Below, in pieces: positions 24,921 through 33,335 of a stretch of DNA of 64,000 bases; positions within the stretch are counted from its first letter, which is position 1; each line of letters opens with the position of its first letter. Both the position numbers and the translations under genes were made by a program. The notes under the pieces were generated by a model, which was not told the origin of the DNA, did not search any database, and was given only the letters and a program-made list of their open reading frames with translations. The stretch covers positions 186,001 to 250,000 of the forward strand of contig NZ_JAJUXG010000007.1 of NCBI RefSeq assembly GCF_021390535.1. The letters run 5' to 3'. The DNA is from Dyadobacter sp. CY312. GTDB lineage: Bacteria > Bacteroidota > Bacteroidia > Cytophagales > Spirosomataceae.

Positions 24921-25693
24921 AATATTTTGTCAAAGAAGGTTCTGTGGTGAGGGAGATCTGGGGAAAAGCCGATACCATCCTTTTCATTTTTGCGGGTGCA
25001 TCGGCCGAATTTGCTTTGAATAAAGCGGTGGATTGGCTCTACTTTACAGGAAAGCTTCCGGCAGATCCGTTGGGAAGGCTGTTTTCTACCGTGGCTTATG
25101 CAAGGCAGATCGTGTTCGCTGAATATGATGACGCATTGCGTTCGATAGATAAAATTGCTGCCATTCACAAAGGTGTGGAGCATTCAAGAGGAAGCCGCAT
25201 TCCTGATTGGGCTTATCGGGACGTGTTGTTTATGCTGATCGACTATTCGATCCGGTCATTTGAAGTTTTGGAAAGAAAATTGACCGAGAAAGAGAAGCGG
25301 GAAATATTCGAAACGTTTTATCAGGTAGGTTTCAGAATGGGAATTGCCGGACTTCCGGGAAACTTGCATGACTGGCAAATCATGCGCCAGGAACATTTGA
25401 GGGACAATATGATGGCCAGTAACTTCACAGCCGATTTATATAAACAATACAGAAAACACCTGGGGCCTGTTCGTTACTTCATGCTGAAAGAGGTACAGGT
25501 AATGGTGGTGCCGCAAAAGGTGATTACGTTGCTCGGTTTGAGGACTTTTTCGTTATTGACACCAGTTCTGGCGTTGTACAAGCTGGTTCGTTCGCTTGGT
25601 ATTGAAAAGGTATTCAGAAATGCGCTTTTACCTCAGGACTACAAACATCAGGTCATAGAATTGGATCAGCCAGAATTGTCGGTTGCGGGCTAA
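24917..25693 (+). CDS. MpaB/DUF2236-family oxygenase-like protein
   Basis: 258 aa. It opens GSVVREIWGKADTILFIFAG, continues RLFSTVAYARQIVFA and has internal His residues (HKGVEHSRG, NLHDWQIMRQEH), all typical of the DUF2236 family that includes latex-clearing proteins and MpaB, haem-b or histidine-based oxygenases. Overlaps the DUF2809 gene by 4 bp, implying co-expression. Substrate not predictable. Confidence 0.78.
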   Translation: MKYFVKEGSVVREIWGKADTILFIFAGASAEFALNKAVDWLYFTGKLPADPLGRLFSTVAYARQIVFAEYDDALRSIDKIAAIHKGVEHSRGSRIPDWAYRDVLFMLIDYSIRSFEVLERKLTEKEKREIFETFYQVGFRMGIAGLPGNLHDWQIMRQEHLRDNMMASNFTADLYKQYRKHLGPVRYFMLKEVQVMVVPQKVITLLGLRTFSLLTPVLALYKLVRSLGIEKVFRNALLPQDYKHQVIELDQPELSVAG

Positions 25694-25701
25694 TCCAATT
25701 T

Positions 25702-25771
25702 TCACCACGAATGCACCAATACACCACGAATGATTTATTTGTACTCGTGATTTATCCGTGCATCCGTGGTA
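25702..25771. repeat. ACCACGAATGCAC inverted repeat between convergent genes
   Basis: ACCACGAATGCAC at 25704-25716 pairs with GTGCATCCGTGGT at 25758-25770 (one mismatch). A related CATTCGTAAATTCGTGGC stretch occurs near 21478. It may act as a bidirectional terminator between the convergent MpaB-like and TonB receptor genes. Confidence 0.55.
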
Positions 25772-25781
25772 TAAATTCCTC

Positions 25782-27971
25782 TTAAAACTGCACCGTATAC
25801 CTCACAGAAACAGCCCTTCCTGGTAAATTATACCCACGTTTTTCGTAATAATTTTCATCTGTTACATTGTTGACTTTCAATGCTAACTGATGATTTTCTG
25901 CCACCTTAAATGACGCAGTGAAATCCATCACCATGTATTTTGGGTATTCAATTTCTGGATTGATCGGGTCGGTGTAATCAATGTCCGTGCGCGTGCCAAT
26001 TGAGCGGCCTGATAAACGCAGACGAAGCCATCTTAAATTGTCATATTCCAATCCGTAGTTTAATGTGTTTTTGGCAACGTTCTGAATATCTCTGTTGGTG
26101 GATGCTCCATCTGTTCCTACAATTAGTTCTTTCGCTTTTAAGATCGAAGTTCCATTCCAGAATACGCGGAGTGAATATTTGTAATTGCTCAATGCTCCAA
26201 AATCGTAACTTATTTCAGTTTCCAGTCCGCTAATTTCGGCATCGGCAGCATTTACAAAAGTAGCCCGTGAAATGATTACGTCATTGTTAGGCAAAGGTTC
26301 GTTTACCGTTTTGATGATCTTGGCAATGCGGTTATCCACCTTGGTTGAGAAGTATGTTACGTTTGCCGATAAACCTGCTTTTGGTTTGTTGAAACTCAGT
26401 CCCAAATCCCAGCTCACGCTACTTTCGTTTTTCAGATCCGGATTCCCGGCTGTTACAGCAATACGTCCTTTTGAATCCCGGATTTCGTTATAGCCGGCCA
26501 CACTATATGCATCGGTGGTCACAAATGCACGGCCGATTGTTCCTTTTGCGCGAAGGAAAGGAACCAGTTCATAGGTAATTCCCAAACTCGGACTTGTAAA
26601 TGGATTCGTTTTTTTGCCTGCTTTGTAAGTGGGAAGTAACGCAGTTTCTTTTACATCGAAAGTAATATTGTCGTACCGGATACCTGGCTGAATGGTCAGT
26701 CTGTCAAAATTCAAAAGTACCTGAGTGAAGAATGCCGAAGAAATAATGGCATATTCAGGTTGGGTTGGCGCACGTTCCGTGGTATCATTCGTCCAGCGGC
26801 GACTGTTTGTGGAAGCGTTCAAATAGTCGTATCCCAGAATCACAGAATGCCGTCCAACCTTCCAAACATCTTTCACCTGAATCCCTTTCCAGGCATTGTG
26901 TCCTTGCGCCGAACGGAAAGGAATTACAGGTTTGCCGGACACGTTGAGGGTATAATTTTTAGTATTTTCCTCTGATCCGAATACTTTCAAACTTGGGCTG
27001 TGGTTGCCGATTTCACCCGTTAAGGAAATGTCCAATGCAGCTCGATCTACGTCCTTTGTGCTTGCTTCGGTACTGCCCGATGAAATTTCGCCAGGTGATT
27101 CCACATCTTTTGCCTGAAATCTTTCACCACGTACATCAACACGCCATTTCTCAGTCAATTGGTATCCCAAACGCACTGCGCCTGAGAAGTGGTGAAGCTT
27201 TGTAAAAGGCCTTCTCAAACCATCATCCTTGCGTTCGTCGACCTGTTCAATGGGTTGAGCTGTGTAGTTTTTCTGTGCTTTCGTGTATCCAAAAGCATCA
27301 CGAAAAATATTGTCCTTCCCGATTTTGTAGTCTTTCGCTCTTTCAAAATAAGAGAAGGAAAGATCGTAATCCAGCTTTTTGGTCAGGTTTCCGCCAGTGT
27401 TTAAGCCTGCCTGCAAAGTTTGAAAACTGCCATATTCAACAAATCCATTTCCCTGCGTTGCTCCTCTCGATTTTTTTGTAATCACATTGATCACACCTCC
27501 CATCGCCTGCGAACCGTAAAGCGACGAAGCAGGTCCTTTCAGCACCTCAATGCGTTCAACACCATTCAGGTTGATTTGTGATAAATTGGTAGCACCGGCA
27601 GCACGGCCGTCAATAAGTAATAAAGTCCGCTGATTCAACCCTGAAAATTGTGGACGGAAACCTCTGATCCCGATTCCGGATGAAAGGTTTGGATACTGGA
27701 TCACATCCACAGCAGCCATTTTTCTGACAATATCCGTCAGATCCACAGCCGGAGTCATTTGCATATCCTCCTTGGAAATAAGGTTTATTTTTTGAGCGAT
27801 GATTTCCTTCTTCGTTTCAAAACGCGTAGCCGTAACAACAACCGGATTGAGCAAATTTTCACGTGCAGAATCGGGAACGCTTTGCTGCGAATAACCCGAA
27901 ACCGAAAGCAGCGAAAAAGCCGATAGTTTAATGATGAAAATGTTCGGTAAAAGGTAAAATTTCCTTTTCAT
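25782..27971 (-). CDS. TonB-dependent outer-membrane receptor, probable cobalamin or metal-complex uptake
   Basis: 729 aa from ATG 27971; the in-frame ATG at 28043 would put 24 polar residues before the signal peptide (KFYLLPNIFIIKLSAFSLLS). Plug domain: NPVVVTATRFETKKEIIAQK (TonB-box region), then VIQYPNLSSGIGIRGFRPQF and EVLKGPASSLYGSQAMGGVI. A C-terminal 22-strand barrel ends in Phe (VSVRYTVQF). No N-terminal carboxypeptidase-like domain, unlike the receptor at 30865. It lies downstream of the B12-riboswitch-controlled permease on the same strand, across a 467-bp repeat-containing gap. Substrate assignment is context-based. Confidence 0.85.
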   Translation of the reverse strand: MKRKFYLLPNIFIIKLSAFSLLSVSGYSQQSVPDSARENLLNPVVVTATRFETKKEIIAQKINLISKEDMQMTPAVDLTDIVRKMAAVDVIQYPNLSSGIGIRGFRPQFSGLNQRTLLLIDGRAAGATNLSQINLNGVERIEVLKGPASSLYGSQAMGGVINVITKKSRGATQGNGFVEYGSFQTLQAGLNTGGNLTKKLDYDLSFSYFERAKDYKIGKDNIFRDAFGYTKAQKNYTAQPIEQVDERKDDGLRRPFTKLHHFSGAVRLGYQLTEKWRVDVRGERFQAKDVESPGEISSGSTEASTKDVDRAALDISLTGEIGNHSPSLKVFGSEENTKNYTLNVSGKPVIPFRSAQGHNAWKGIQVKDVWKVGRHSVILGYDYLNASTNSRRWTNDTTERAPTQPEYAIISSAFFTQVLLNFDRLTIQPGIRYDNITFDVKETALLPTYKAGKKTNPFTSPSLGITYELVPFLRAKGTIGRAFVTTDAYSVAGYNEIRDSKGRIAVTAGNPDLKNESSVSWDLGLSFNKPKAGLSANVTYFSTKVDNRIAKIIKTVNEPLPNNDVIISRATFVNAADAEISGLETEISYDFGALSNYKYSLRVFWNGTSILKAKELIVGTDGASTNRDIQNVAKNTLNYGLEYDNLRWLRLRLSGRSIGTRTDIDYTDPINPEIEYPKYMVMDFTASFKVAENHQLALKVNNVTDENYYEKRGYNLPGRAVSVRYTVQF

Positions 27972-28119
27972 ATGGTTGAATAAAGTAAAAAATGGGAATG
28001 TGGGAGTTTTTGGGGATTTTGAATTATCGAAAACAGTTGTCACACGGAGTAACTAGTTTTGGAGCAAACAAGCTCTTTGAAAATAGTACTTTTGCTCCTT
28101 TGAATAAGCTAAAATATTT

Positions 28120-28340
28120 GTCACACTGAGCTTGTCGAAGTGCGGGCAACCAAGTTTAAAATTTGCCAATCAACATTTTGATAATGTATTCATTTCGGAA
28201 TTATTTTTTTTGTGCCAAAACGATTTAATTAGTCCAATATGAGCACTTGCATGAGCACAGCCACTAATGCTTTGTTAAATTATTGATAGGTAATAAATTA
28301 TCTTGGTCGCTCGGGCTTCGACTCCGCTCAGCCTGACAAA
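28120..28340. repeat. pair of oppositely oriented GACTCCGCTCA-family repeats
   Basis: TGTCACACTGAGCTTGTCGA at 28120 and GCTTCGACTCCGCTCAGCCT near 28315 are inverted copies of a widespread intergenic repeat, also at 4309, 42681, 42816 and 42886. Rest of the 27972-28438 gap: no other feature seen. Confidence 0.65.
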
Positions 28341-28438
28341 ATCAGTGTCATAATTAACTGTACCGGAAGCCTTACGTATTGTTAAACGAGTGCTTGCTGA
28401 GTACCAATTAGTTACTTGTTGACAGGCATAAGAATAAC

Positions 28439-29071
28439 TCACCCCTCAAACGCCTCAAACAAAGTAACCAAACCAATACCAATAGAAAACGCTCCTACGA
28501 CATAGTTGATAATAGTCAAAAAGGCATCCTTTTTCTGAGCAAAACGGCTGATTGAAAAGGCAAAGAAATATCCGTACGCCGACATGGAAAGGATAATACC
28601 TACGCTTTGTATAACGATGATCCAAACGGCGGTTGCAGCGTCACTTGCGGCCAGCGTCAATGCAACGGCACAAGCCCCTCCTGTCCCGGCCAAACCGTGA
28701 ATCATGCCTACCAAAAATGATTTGCTGAATGTGGTATTGGTTGGTTGTGAGTTGCTTACCGTTTTTGGTTTGAAATTCCTTCGAATCGCAACAATGCCTA
28801 GCCAGATCATCAGTGGGCCGATTAACATCTCTACTTTATCAGAGATATTGAGCGAAATAGTCGACTTTAAAAGGAGAACCAGAATGGCAAAAAGAATGAG
28901 TGTAAACGAATGACCCAGAGCCCAATGTGAAGACCTCCAGATCAATTTCCAGCGCTGGGAGGCACTTTTCTTTTCATCGGTTGCCAATACAGAAACGGCT
29001 GCCACATGGTCGGGCTCAAACGAATGCTGGACGCCGAGTAATAATGAATCTACAAGTAAGAAATTGATCAT
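28439..29071 (-). CDS. UreH/RcnA-like nickel-cobalt permease family membrane protein
   Basis: 210 aa from ATG 29071. The in-frame ATG at 29095 lies inside the riboswitch terminator hairpin, so I reject it. Six helices; motifs GVQHSFEPDHVAAVSVLATD (His and HxxDH-like metal motif) and SHWALGHSFTL, and GMIHGLAGTGGA in the second half. The family moves Ni/Co or assists metal delivery. A B12 riboswitch plus terminator immediately upstream points to cobalt uptake repressed by cobalamin (inference). Confidence 0.82.
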   Translation of the reverse strand: MINFLLVDSLLLGVQHSFEPDHVAAVSVLATDEKKSASQRWKLIWRSSHWALGHSFTLILFAILVLLLKSTISLNISDKVEMLIGPLMIWLGIVAIRRNFKPKTVSNSQPTNTTFSKSFLVGMIHGLAGTGGACAVALTLAASDAATAVWIIVIQSVGIILSMSAYGYFFAFSISRFAQKKDAFLTIINYVVGAFSIGIGLVTLFEAFEG

Positions 29072-29080
29072 GTTGGTACA

Positions 29081-29111
29081 GATAAAAAAATACAACTTGC
29101 ATTCTGCAAGT
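29081..29111 (-). terminator. riboswitch-linked terminator before the permease gene
   Basis: Minus-strand hairpin with stem ACTTGCA, loop GAA, stem TGCAAGT, then TGTATTTTTTT, ending 10 bp before the start codon. It fits the expression platform of the B12 riboswitch. Confidence 0.7.
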
Positions 29112-29221
29112 GATTAAATTTTTATCCGTAAAGCCAAAGGGAAATGCAGGAGAAGACCATGCAGAATCTACCGGTCCAATACCACTTGCTTTTCTTCCCG
29201 AAAGCAAAACGGAAATATGAT

Positions 29222-29387
29222 TGACTGGCAGGTCTTCTGGCTCGTTCAGTTCTGACGCCTTCCCGGAACAATTTTCTCATCGTCCTAGTGACTTTTTGCC
29301 AAAACACTTTTTATGAACTTACAGCAGCGGGTACTGCTCCGGATTTACACCGGATTCCCTATTAATCACGCCAAGGCGCGAACCAAT
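29222..29387 (-). ncRNA. cobalamin riboswitch 1 (permease gene leader)
   Basis: Minus strand, in order: GGTTCGCGCCTTGGCGTGA, AGGGAATCCGGTGTAAATCC, GGAGCAGTACCCGCTGCTGT, AAAAAGTCACTAGGA, CCGGGAAGGCGTCAG and AGCCAGAAGACCTGCC. These are the B12 box and conserved cores of AdoCbl riboswitches. The peripheral arm between CACTAGGA and CCGGGAAGG is short (about 17 nt), unlike riboswitches 2 and 3. Confidence 0.95.
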
Positions 29388-29394
29388 GAATGCG

Positions 29395-29402
29395 CAAAAC
29401 TA
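29395..29402 (-). promoter_or_regulatory. -7 element of riboswitch 1 transcript
   Basis: Minus-strand TAGTTTTG matches TAnnTTTG and lies just before the riboswitch 5' end. No clear -33 TTTG. Confidence 0.5.
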
Positions 29403-29530
29403 GTGCTTTTTGAAGCAGATGGTATCAGTAGGTTGGGAAAATTCTTTTTGGGGGAGGTTTGTGTGGTTCTCCTGTCTTATTCCAATGTGGGAGTTGTTGA
29501 CCATTGAAAGACCGGCGAATAGGCAGCCTG

Positions 29531-29788
29531 TCAATCATATATGTTTTTTCGATCTCCGATGTCTATGACGGAAACGATGAGTTTTCCAGAGTAAATCTCG
29601 TATACTATTCTGTAATTCCCAGCTCTTATTCGATATGTGTTGTCGATAGCTTTTAGCTTTTTACAACCTGGCTGAAACGGATCTGTTTCGAGAGAATCAA
29701 TAGCTTTCTGAATGCGGGTAAAGTCCTGCTTTTGCAAACCACGAAGAAATTTAACGGCAGATTTTGACAATACGACGTTGTATTTCAT
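29531..29788 (-). CDS. ParE/RelE-type toxin
   Basis: 85 aa. KYNVVLSKSAVKFLRGLQKQ, then YRIRAGNYRIVYEIYSGKLI and VIDIGDRKNIYD are the RelE/ParE-superfamily strands with the usual Arg and Tyr residues. Overlaps the upstream antitoxin gene by 4 bp. Expected target is either ribosome-bound mRNA (RelE) or gyrase (ParE); the sequence does not decide. Confidence 0.88.
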   Translation of the reverse strand: MKYNVVLSKSAVKFLRGLQKQDFTRIQKAIDSLETDPFQPGCKKLKAIDNTYRIRAGNYRIVYEIYSGKLIVSVIDIGDRKNIYD

Positions 29789-29982
29789 TCGTCTATACCA
29801 TGTATTTTGTTTAGCTCAGCTTTAACCTCTTCCCAAGGTACATATTCATCACCTTTTGCGGCTTCAATCGCGATCATATCCAAAATATCTTCAACCAACT
29901 CAGAATCAGAAGTGCCATCGATAATAACGCGCTTGATATTACCCTTCGCAGTATATTCGGTTTTTATTCCTGGTAAGTTCAT
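29785..29982 (-). CDS. antitoxin partner of the RelE/ParE-type toxin
   Basis: 65 aa. An N-terminal strand-like segment (IKTEYTAKGNIKRVIIDGTS) is followed by acidic helices (VEDILDMIAIEAAKGDEYVP, WEEVKAEL). Small acidic protein directly before and overlapping the toxin gene (ATGA), as in type II toxin-antitoxin operons. Family not certain. Confidence 0.78.
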   Translation of the reverse strand: MNLPGIKTEYTAKGNIKRVIIDGTSDSELVEDILDMIAIEAAKGDEYVPWEEVKAELNKIHGIDE

Positions 29983-30109
29983 GATTAGATTTTTGTTTAA
30001 TGTAAAATTAACATAAATATTGAATACACCAGTTCCTGATGTAGGAATGTCAAATCATATGAAGAAAGTTACAGATAGTGAAATTTTTAAGACTATTCTC
30101 AAAGTCTTC

Positions 30110-30250
30110 ATAACACAGGTCTTGCTCCGGAGGAGCGTCCTGTTTATAGAAAATCACCATACAAAAACGCATTCCGGCTCCGGAGGAGCCTCCTCTTCAA
30201 GCTGATGATTGGATAGATGGAAGACAGGAAACTCCTAGGGAGTTAAATCC
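30110..30250. repeat. cluster of nested palindromes (GCTCCGGAGGAGC and ACTCCTAGGGAGT)
   Basis: Three hairpins: GCTCCGGAGGAGC at 30124-30136 within outer ACAGG/CCTGT arms, GGCTCCGGAGGAGCC at 30176-30190, and ACTCC-TAG-GGAGT near 30227-30241 within outer CAGGA/TCCTG arms. Inner stems differ by paired changes (G-C versus A-T), so pairing is conserved. No gene in 29983-30380. Confidence 0.65.
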
Positions 30251-30382
30251 TGACTTGTTGAAATTTTGTGCTATAAACAAATGGCTCTTACCGAGCCTTT
30301 TCATCAGAAGTAGTTGAATTTGCCGGAATACGTTTACCCTACGAAATTCACCATTCATTGACATTTCCACAACTTATAACCC

Positions 30383-30390
30383 TACCTTTG
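30383..30390 (+). promoter_or_regulatory. -7 element of riboswitch 2 transcript
   Basis: TACCTTTG is a full match to TAnnTTTG. The only upstream -33 candidate is ATTG at 30357-30360 with a slightly long 22-bp spacer. Confidence 0.5.
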
Positions 30391-30414
30391 CAGCCTGAAA
30401 AGTTCTTTACTTTA

Positions 30415-30673
30415 TTTTTCCAACAGAAAAGGGTTTTACCAACCAGTGAATTAATAGGGAATCGTGTGCAAATCACGAACTGTCGCGCAACTGTAAGTAA
30501 CACCAAAAAGTTTACATCAAAAGATGTCCACTGGGACAACAATGAGAGAATGATTGAATGATAGAATGGAAAACATCGCACCGGCGACCCGGTCACTCAT
30601 TCTGTAATTCGCTCATTCAAAATTATTCCGGGAAGGACGATGTAAATGTTACAAGTCAGGAGACCTGCCTTTT
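30415..30673 (+). ncRNA. cobalamin riboswitch 2 with repeat-expanded peripheral arm
   Basis: Recognisable cores in order: AATAGGGAATCGTGTGCAAA, ACTGTCGCGCAACTGTAAGT, the GTCCACTGGGA segment, TTCCGGGAAGGACGATG and AGTCAGGAGACCTGCC, followed by TTTTTTTG. Between CCACTGGGA and CCGGGAAGG the arm is about 90 nt. It is built from GAATGAT-type short repeats around the GC-rich 20-mer at 30574-30593. It controls the TonB receptor and probably the following cob genes. Confidence 0.9.
30574..30593 (+). repeat. GC-rich 20-mer, copy 2 (inside riboswitch 2)
   Basis: catcgcaccggcgacccggt in plus orientation, flanked by GAATGATAGAATGG and TCACTCATTCT, within the peripheral arm of riboswitch 2. Confidence 0.8.
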
Positions 30674-30864
30674 TTTGTTGACAAATGCTTTCGCGAAATG
30701 AAGCTGAGTCTGGTTTGGAATAGTTGGTTTTGAAGTGTTTTGCTTCTGAATCGTCGTGCGCTTACTTTTTTTGTTTGCCGCATTCTGCCCTTATTTTCTT
30801 CTTTCTACGTTCGCATGTAAAATCTGCAAAGAGCTTTTAACTCATTTACAACCAAGTTAAAAGT

Positions 30865-33270
30865 ATGCAAAAAGTTACAATCTGCTATCCGCGAACTGAT
30901 AGTGGCAAAAACACCTTAAAAAAACGAAATGGTAATTCTTTACTAAGCCTTGTCTTCTTGTTCCACTTCATTTTCCTTGCCGGATCGGTGCTTGCCGAGC
31001 AACTGGGAACGGTCAGTGGTTTTATCCAAACTGAAAACGGTGAACCGTTGGTTGGGATTCATGTTCGTCTGGAAAACACACCTTTCGCTACTATCACGGA
31101 CGATGGCGGACAATTTGAACTAAGAAATGTACCTGCCGGAAAATACACCTTTCTGACCAGTGGGGTAGGGTACAACGCCAAAAAGGAGAACATCGAAGTT
31201 AAAAACAAAAACGAAACCGTTCTTCAATACAAGCTGAACAGCCAGACCAACGAGCTATCAGAAGTTGTGATCAGCTCGGTTCGTTCGAAATCGTTTTCGT
31301 CAGTGAATAAAATTGATGTCCCGCTTCGCGATCTGCCGTTGTCTACATCAAGCGTGACGGTGAAGACCATTGAACAACGTGGAGCCGACGACCTGGGAGA
31401 AGCGATGAAAAACGCAACGGGTATCCGGGCAAACAACACGTATGGTGGCTTCCAGCACTTTACGGTAAGAGGATTCTCTAATTTTGTATTGTTGGTTGAC
31501 GGTGTCCGTGATGAGCGCCACAATATTTCAACGAGTGCGCCCAATACCAATCTGGCAAACGTAGAAAGTATTGAAGTGTTGAAAGGACCAGCTTCGGTTC
31601 TTTTCGGACATTCGGCTTTGGGTGGGATCATCAACATTGCCCGTAAAAGACCAACTGCAAACCTGAAAGCCGATTTTTCGGCGGCTTACGGAAGCTTCAA
31701 TACGCGCCGAATAAGAGCAGGAGCAGGCGGGCCAATCAATGATAAATTGCGCTATCGGGTTGATTTTGGAATGTCGGACACGGACGGGTATCGTCACTCA
31801 GGCTCGACCACCAACAATGGATATTTTGCTTTGGAATACACACCGACTGATAAGGATTTATTCTATCTGACCGTCGGAGCCAACAAGGATATTTACGATA
31901 CAGATGCAGGCATACCGATGCTCGAAGGCAGCAAACCAGCGCCGGGACTGAACGTAAACACACGTTACAACGATCCACAGGATTTTCTGAAACACACCCG
32001 TTACGATTTCCAGTTGAAATACGTTCGTCAAATTGGAGAGAATTTGCGGCTGTCGAACCAGATTTCTTATTACGATGACAACATCAATTACTTCTCTACC
32101 GAAGAGCTGACCTACAATGCGACGCTGGACTCGATCACGCGCTCGTTTCCCTATTATTTCAATCACCTGACGAAACCACTTCAAAATCAGCTGGAACTGA
32201 CTTATGATTTCAACACAGGAAGGGTTGAACATAAACTTCTGGCAGGTTATTCACTGAGTGTTCTGGATAGGAAAACATACAATGCAAACATGTACGGGCC
32301 GGGACAATTTGTGACTATTCCTATCAACAATCCTATTGCGAATCAGGGTTTTCTTGGTTATAAAACAACCAATTATAGGGCCACGATGGAGAATGTGCAC
32401 GGAATTTATGTGCAGGATTTTATCAAAATTTCGGATAAGCTGAAAGGACTTGCCGGGTTGCGTTATGATATTTTTAACGGTACTTACTACACCAACAAGG
32501 TGGACGAAAACCGCAACGTGACGGAAGAAGGACCGGAATCTACGATCTCAAAATCGGCTTTGACTTATCGTTTAGGGCTTGTGTATCAGCCGACCGATGT
32601 GCTTTCTGTATATGGATCTTATTCAACTTATTTCAAACCATCCCGTCGTGTAGCGCCAAATGGTGAGACGTTTGATCCCGAAACCGGATACCAGGGAGAG
32701 CTTGGCAGCAGGCTGAAAGTTTCCAGAAAATGGTCAGGAAATCTGTCGTTTTATTACATGCGAAAAAACAATCAGCTGGAAAGTTTACCAGGAGGGATAT
32801 TGCGCCGTGTAGGTTCGGCAGAATCCAAAGGTTTTGAAGCAGAAATTCAGGGAAATCCGATTGCCGGATTGGATCTGACCGCGGGATATACTTTTTCGGA
32901 GGCTAAATATCTTCCTCATTCGGGAGGCGAAAACAATGCTGTTGCCAATAACCGGACTGCTTTTGCTCCAAAAAACATGCTGAATATCTGGGTGAATTAT
33001 GAGTTGCAAAACTCGGTTTTGAAAGGCTTGAATTTTGGTGCAGGTGCCAATTATATGGATGAAACATTCACCAACAGCACCAATACCTATGTGCTTCCCG
33101 CCTACACAGTGGTTGACGCGGCAATAGGTTACCGGGTTGGCAGAGTGGGCATCAGGCTGAATGTGAACAATGCATTCAACGAAAAATATTTCGCCAACGC
33201 CATTTTTGCCAATCAATTTTCACCAGGCGCAACACGGAATTTCCTGGTAAGTGTAAAATATAGTTTGTAG
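30865..33270 (+). CDS. TonB-dependent receptor under B12 riboswitch control (cobalamin/corrinoid uptake candidate)
   Basis: 801 aa. A signal region (LLSLVFLFHFIFLAGSVLA) is followed by a carboxypeptidase-regulatory-like beta domain (VSGFIQTENGEPLVGIHVRL), a plug (VRGFSNFVLLVDGVRDERHN, SIEVLKGPASVLFGHSALGG) and a barrel ending VSVKYSL. Siderophore-type subgroup by plug sequence, but the B12 riboswitch and the cob operon downstream argue for a corrinoid or cobalt chelate substrate. First gene of a colinear run to cbiB. Confidence 0.88.
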   Translation: MQKVTICYPRTDSGKNTLKKRNGNSLLSLVFLFHFIFLAGSVLAEQLGTVSGFIQTENGEPLVGIHVRLENTPFATITDDGGQFELRNVPAGKYTFLTSGVGYNAKKENIEVKNKNETVLQYKLNSQTNELSEVVISSVRSKSFSSVNKIDVPLRDLPLSTSSVTVKTIEQRGADDLGEAMKNATGIRANNTYGGFQHFTVRGFSNFVLLVDGVRDERHNISTSAPNTNLANVESIEVLKGPASVLFGHSALGGIINIARKRPTANLKADFSAAYGSFNTRRIRAGAGGPINDKLRYRVDFGMSDTDGYRHSGSTTNNGYFALEYTPTDKDLFYLTVGANKDIYDTDAGIPMLEGSKPAPGLNVNTRYNDPQDFLKHTRYDFQLKYVRQIGENLRLSNQISYYDDNINYFSTEELTYNATLDSITRSFPYYFNHLTKPLQNQLELTYDFNTGRVEHKLLAGYSLSVLDRKTYNANMYGPGQFVTIPINNPIANQGFLGYKTTNYRATMENVHGIYVQDFIKISDKLKGLAGLRYDIFNGTYYTNKVDENRNVTEEGPESTISKSALTYRLGLVYQPTDVLSVYGSYSTYFKPSRRVAPNGETFDPETGYQGELGSRLKVSRKWSGNLSFYYMRKNNQLESLPGGILRRVGSAESKGFEAEIQGNPIAGLDLTAGYTFSEAKYLPHSGGENNAVANNRTAFAPKNMLNIWVNYELQNSVLKGLNFGAGANYMDETFTNSTNTYVLPAYTVVDAAIGYRVGRVGIRLNVNNAFNEKYFANAIFANQFSPGATRNFLVSVKYSL

Positions 33271-33330
33271 AGCTTATAGCTGTTAGCGATTGGCTATCAG
33301 CTGATTGCTAACGGCGTTAAGTTAATCGCT
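33268..33330. repeat. TAGC-rich intergenic repeat
   Basis: AGCTTATAGCTGTTAGCGAT and TGGCTATCAGCTGATTGCTA, imperfect palindromes between the receptor and PepSY genes. Confidence 0.6.
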
Positions 33331-33335
33331 TATTC

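Noticed and set aside
27972-28043. Upstream start of the TonB receptor
   Set aside because: It would place 24 polar residues before the signal peptide; ATG 27971 begins directly with a normal leader.
29016-29307. Two small minus-strand ORFs in the riboswitch 1 leader
   Set aside because: They overlap the riboswitch and terminator and show no conserved features.
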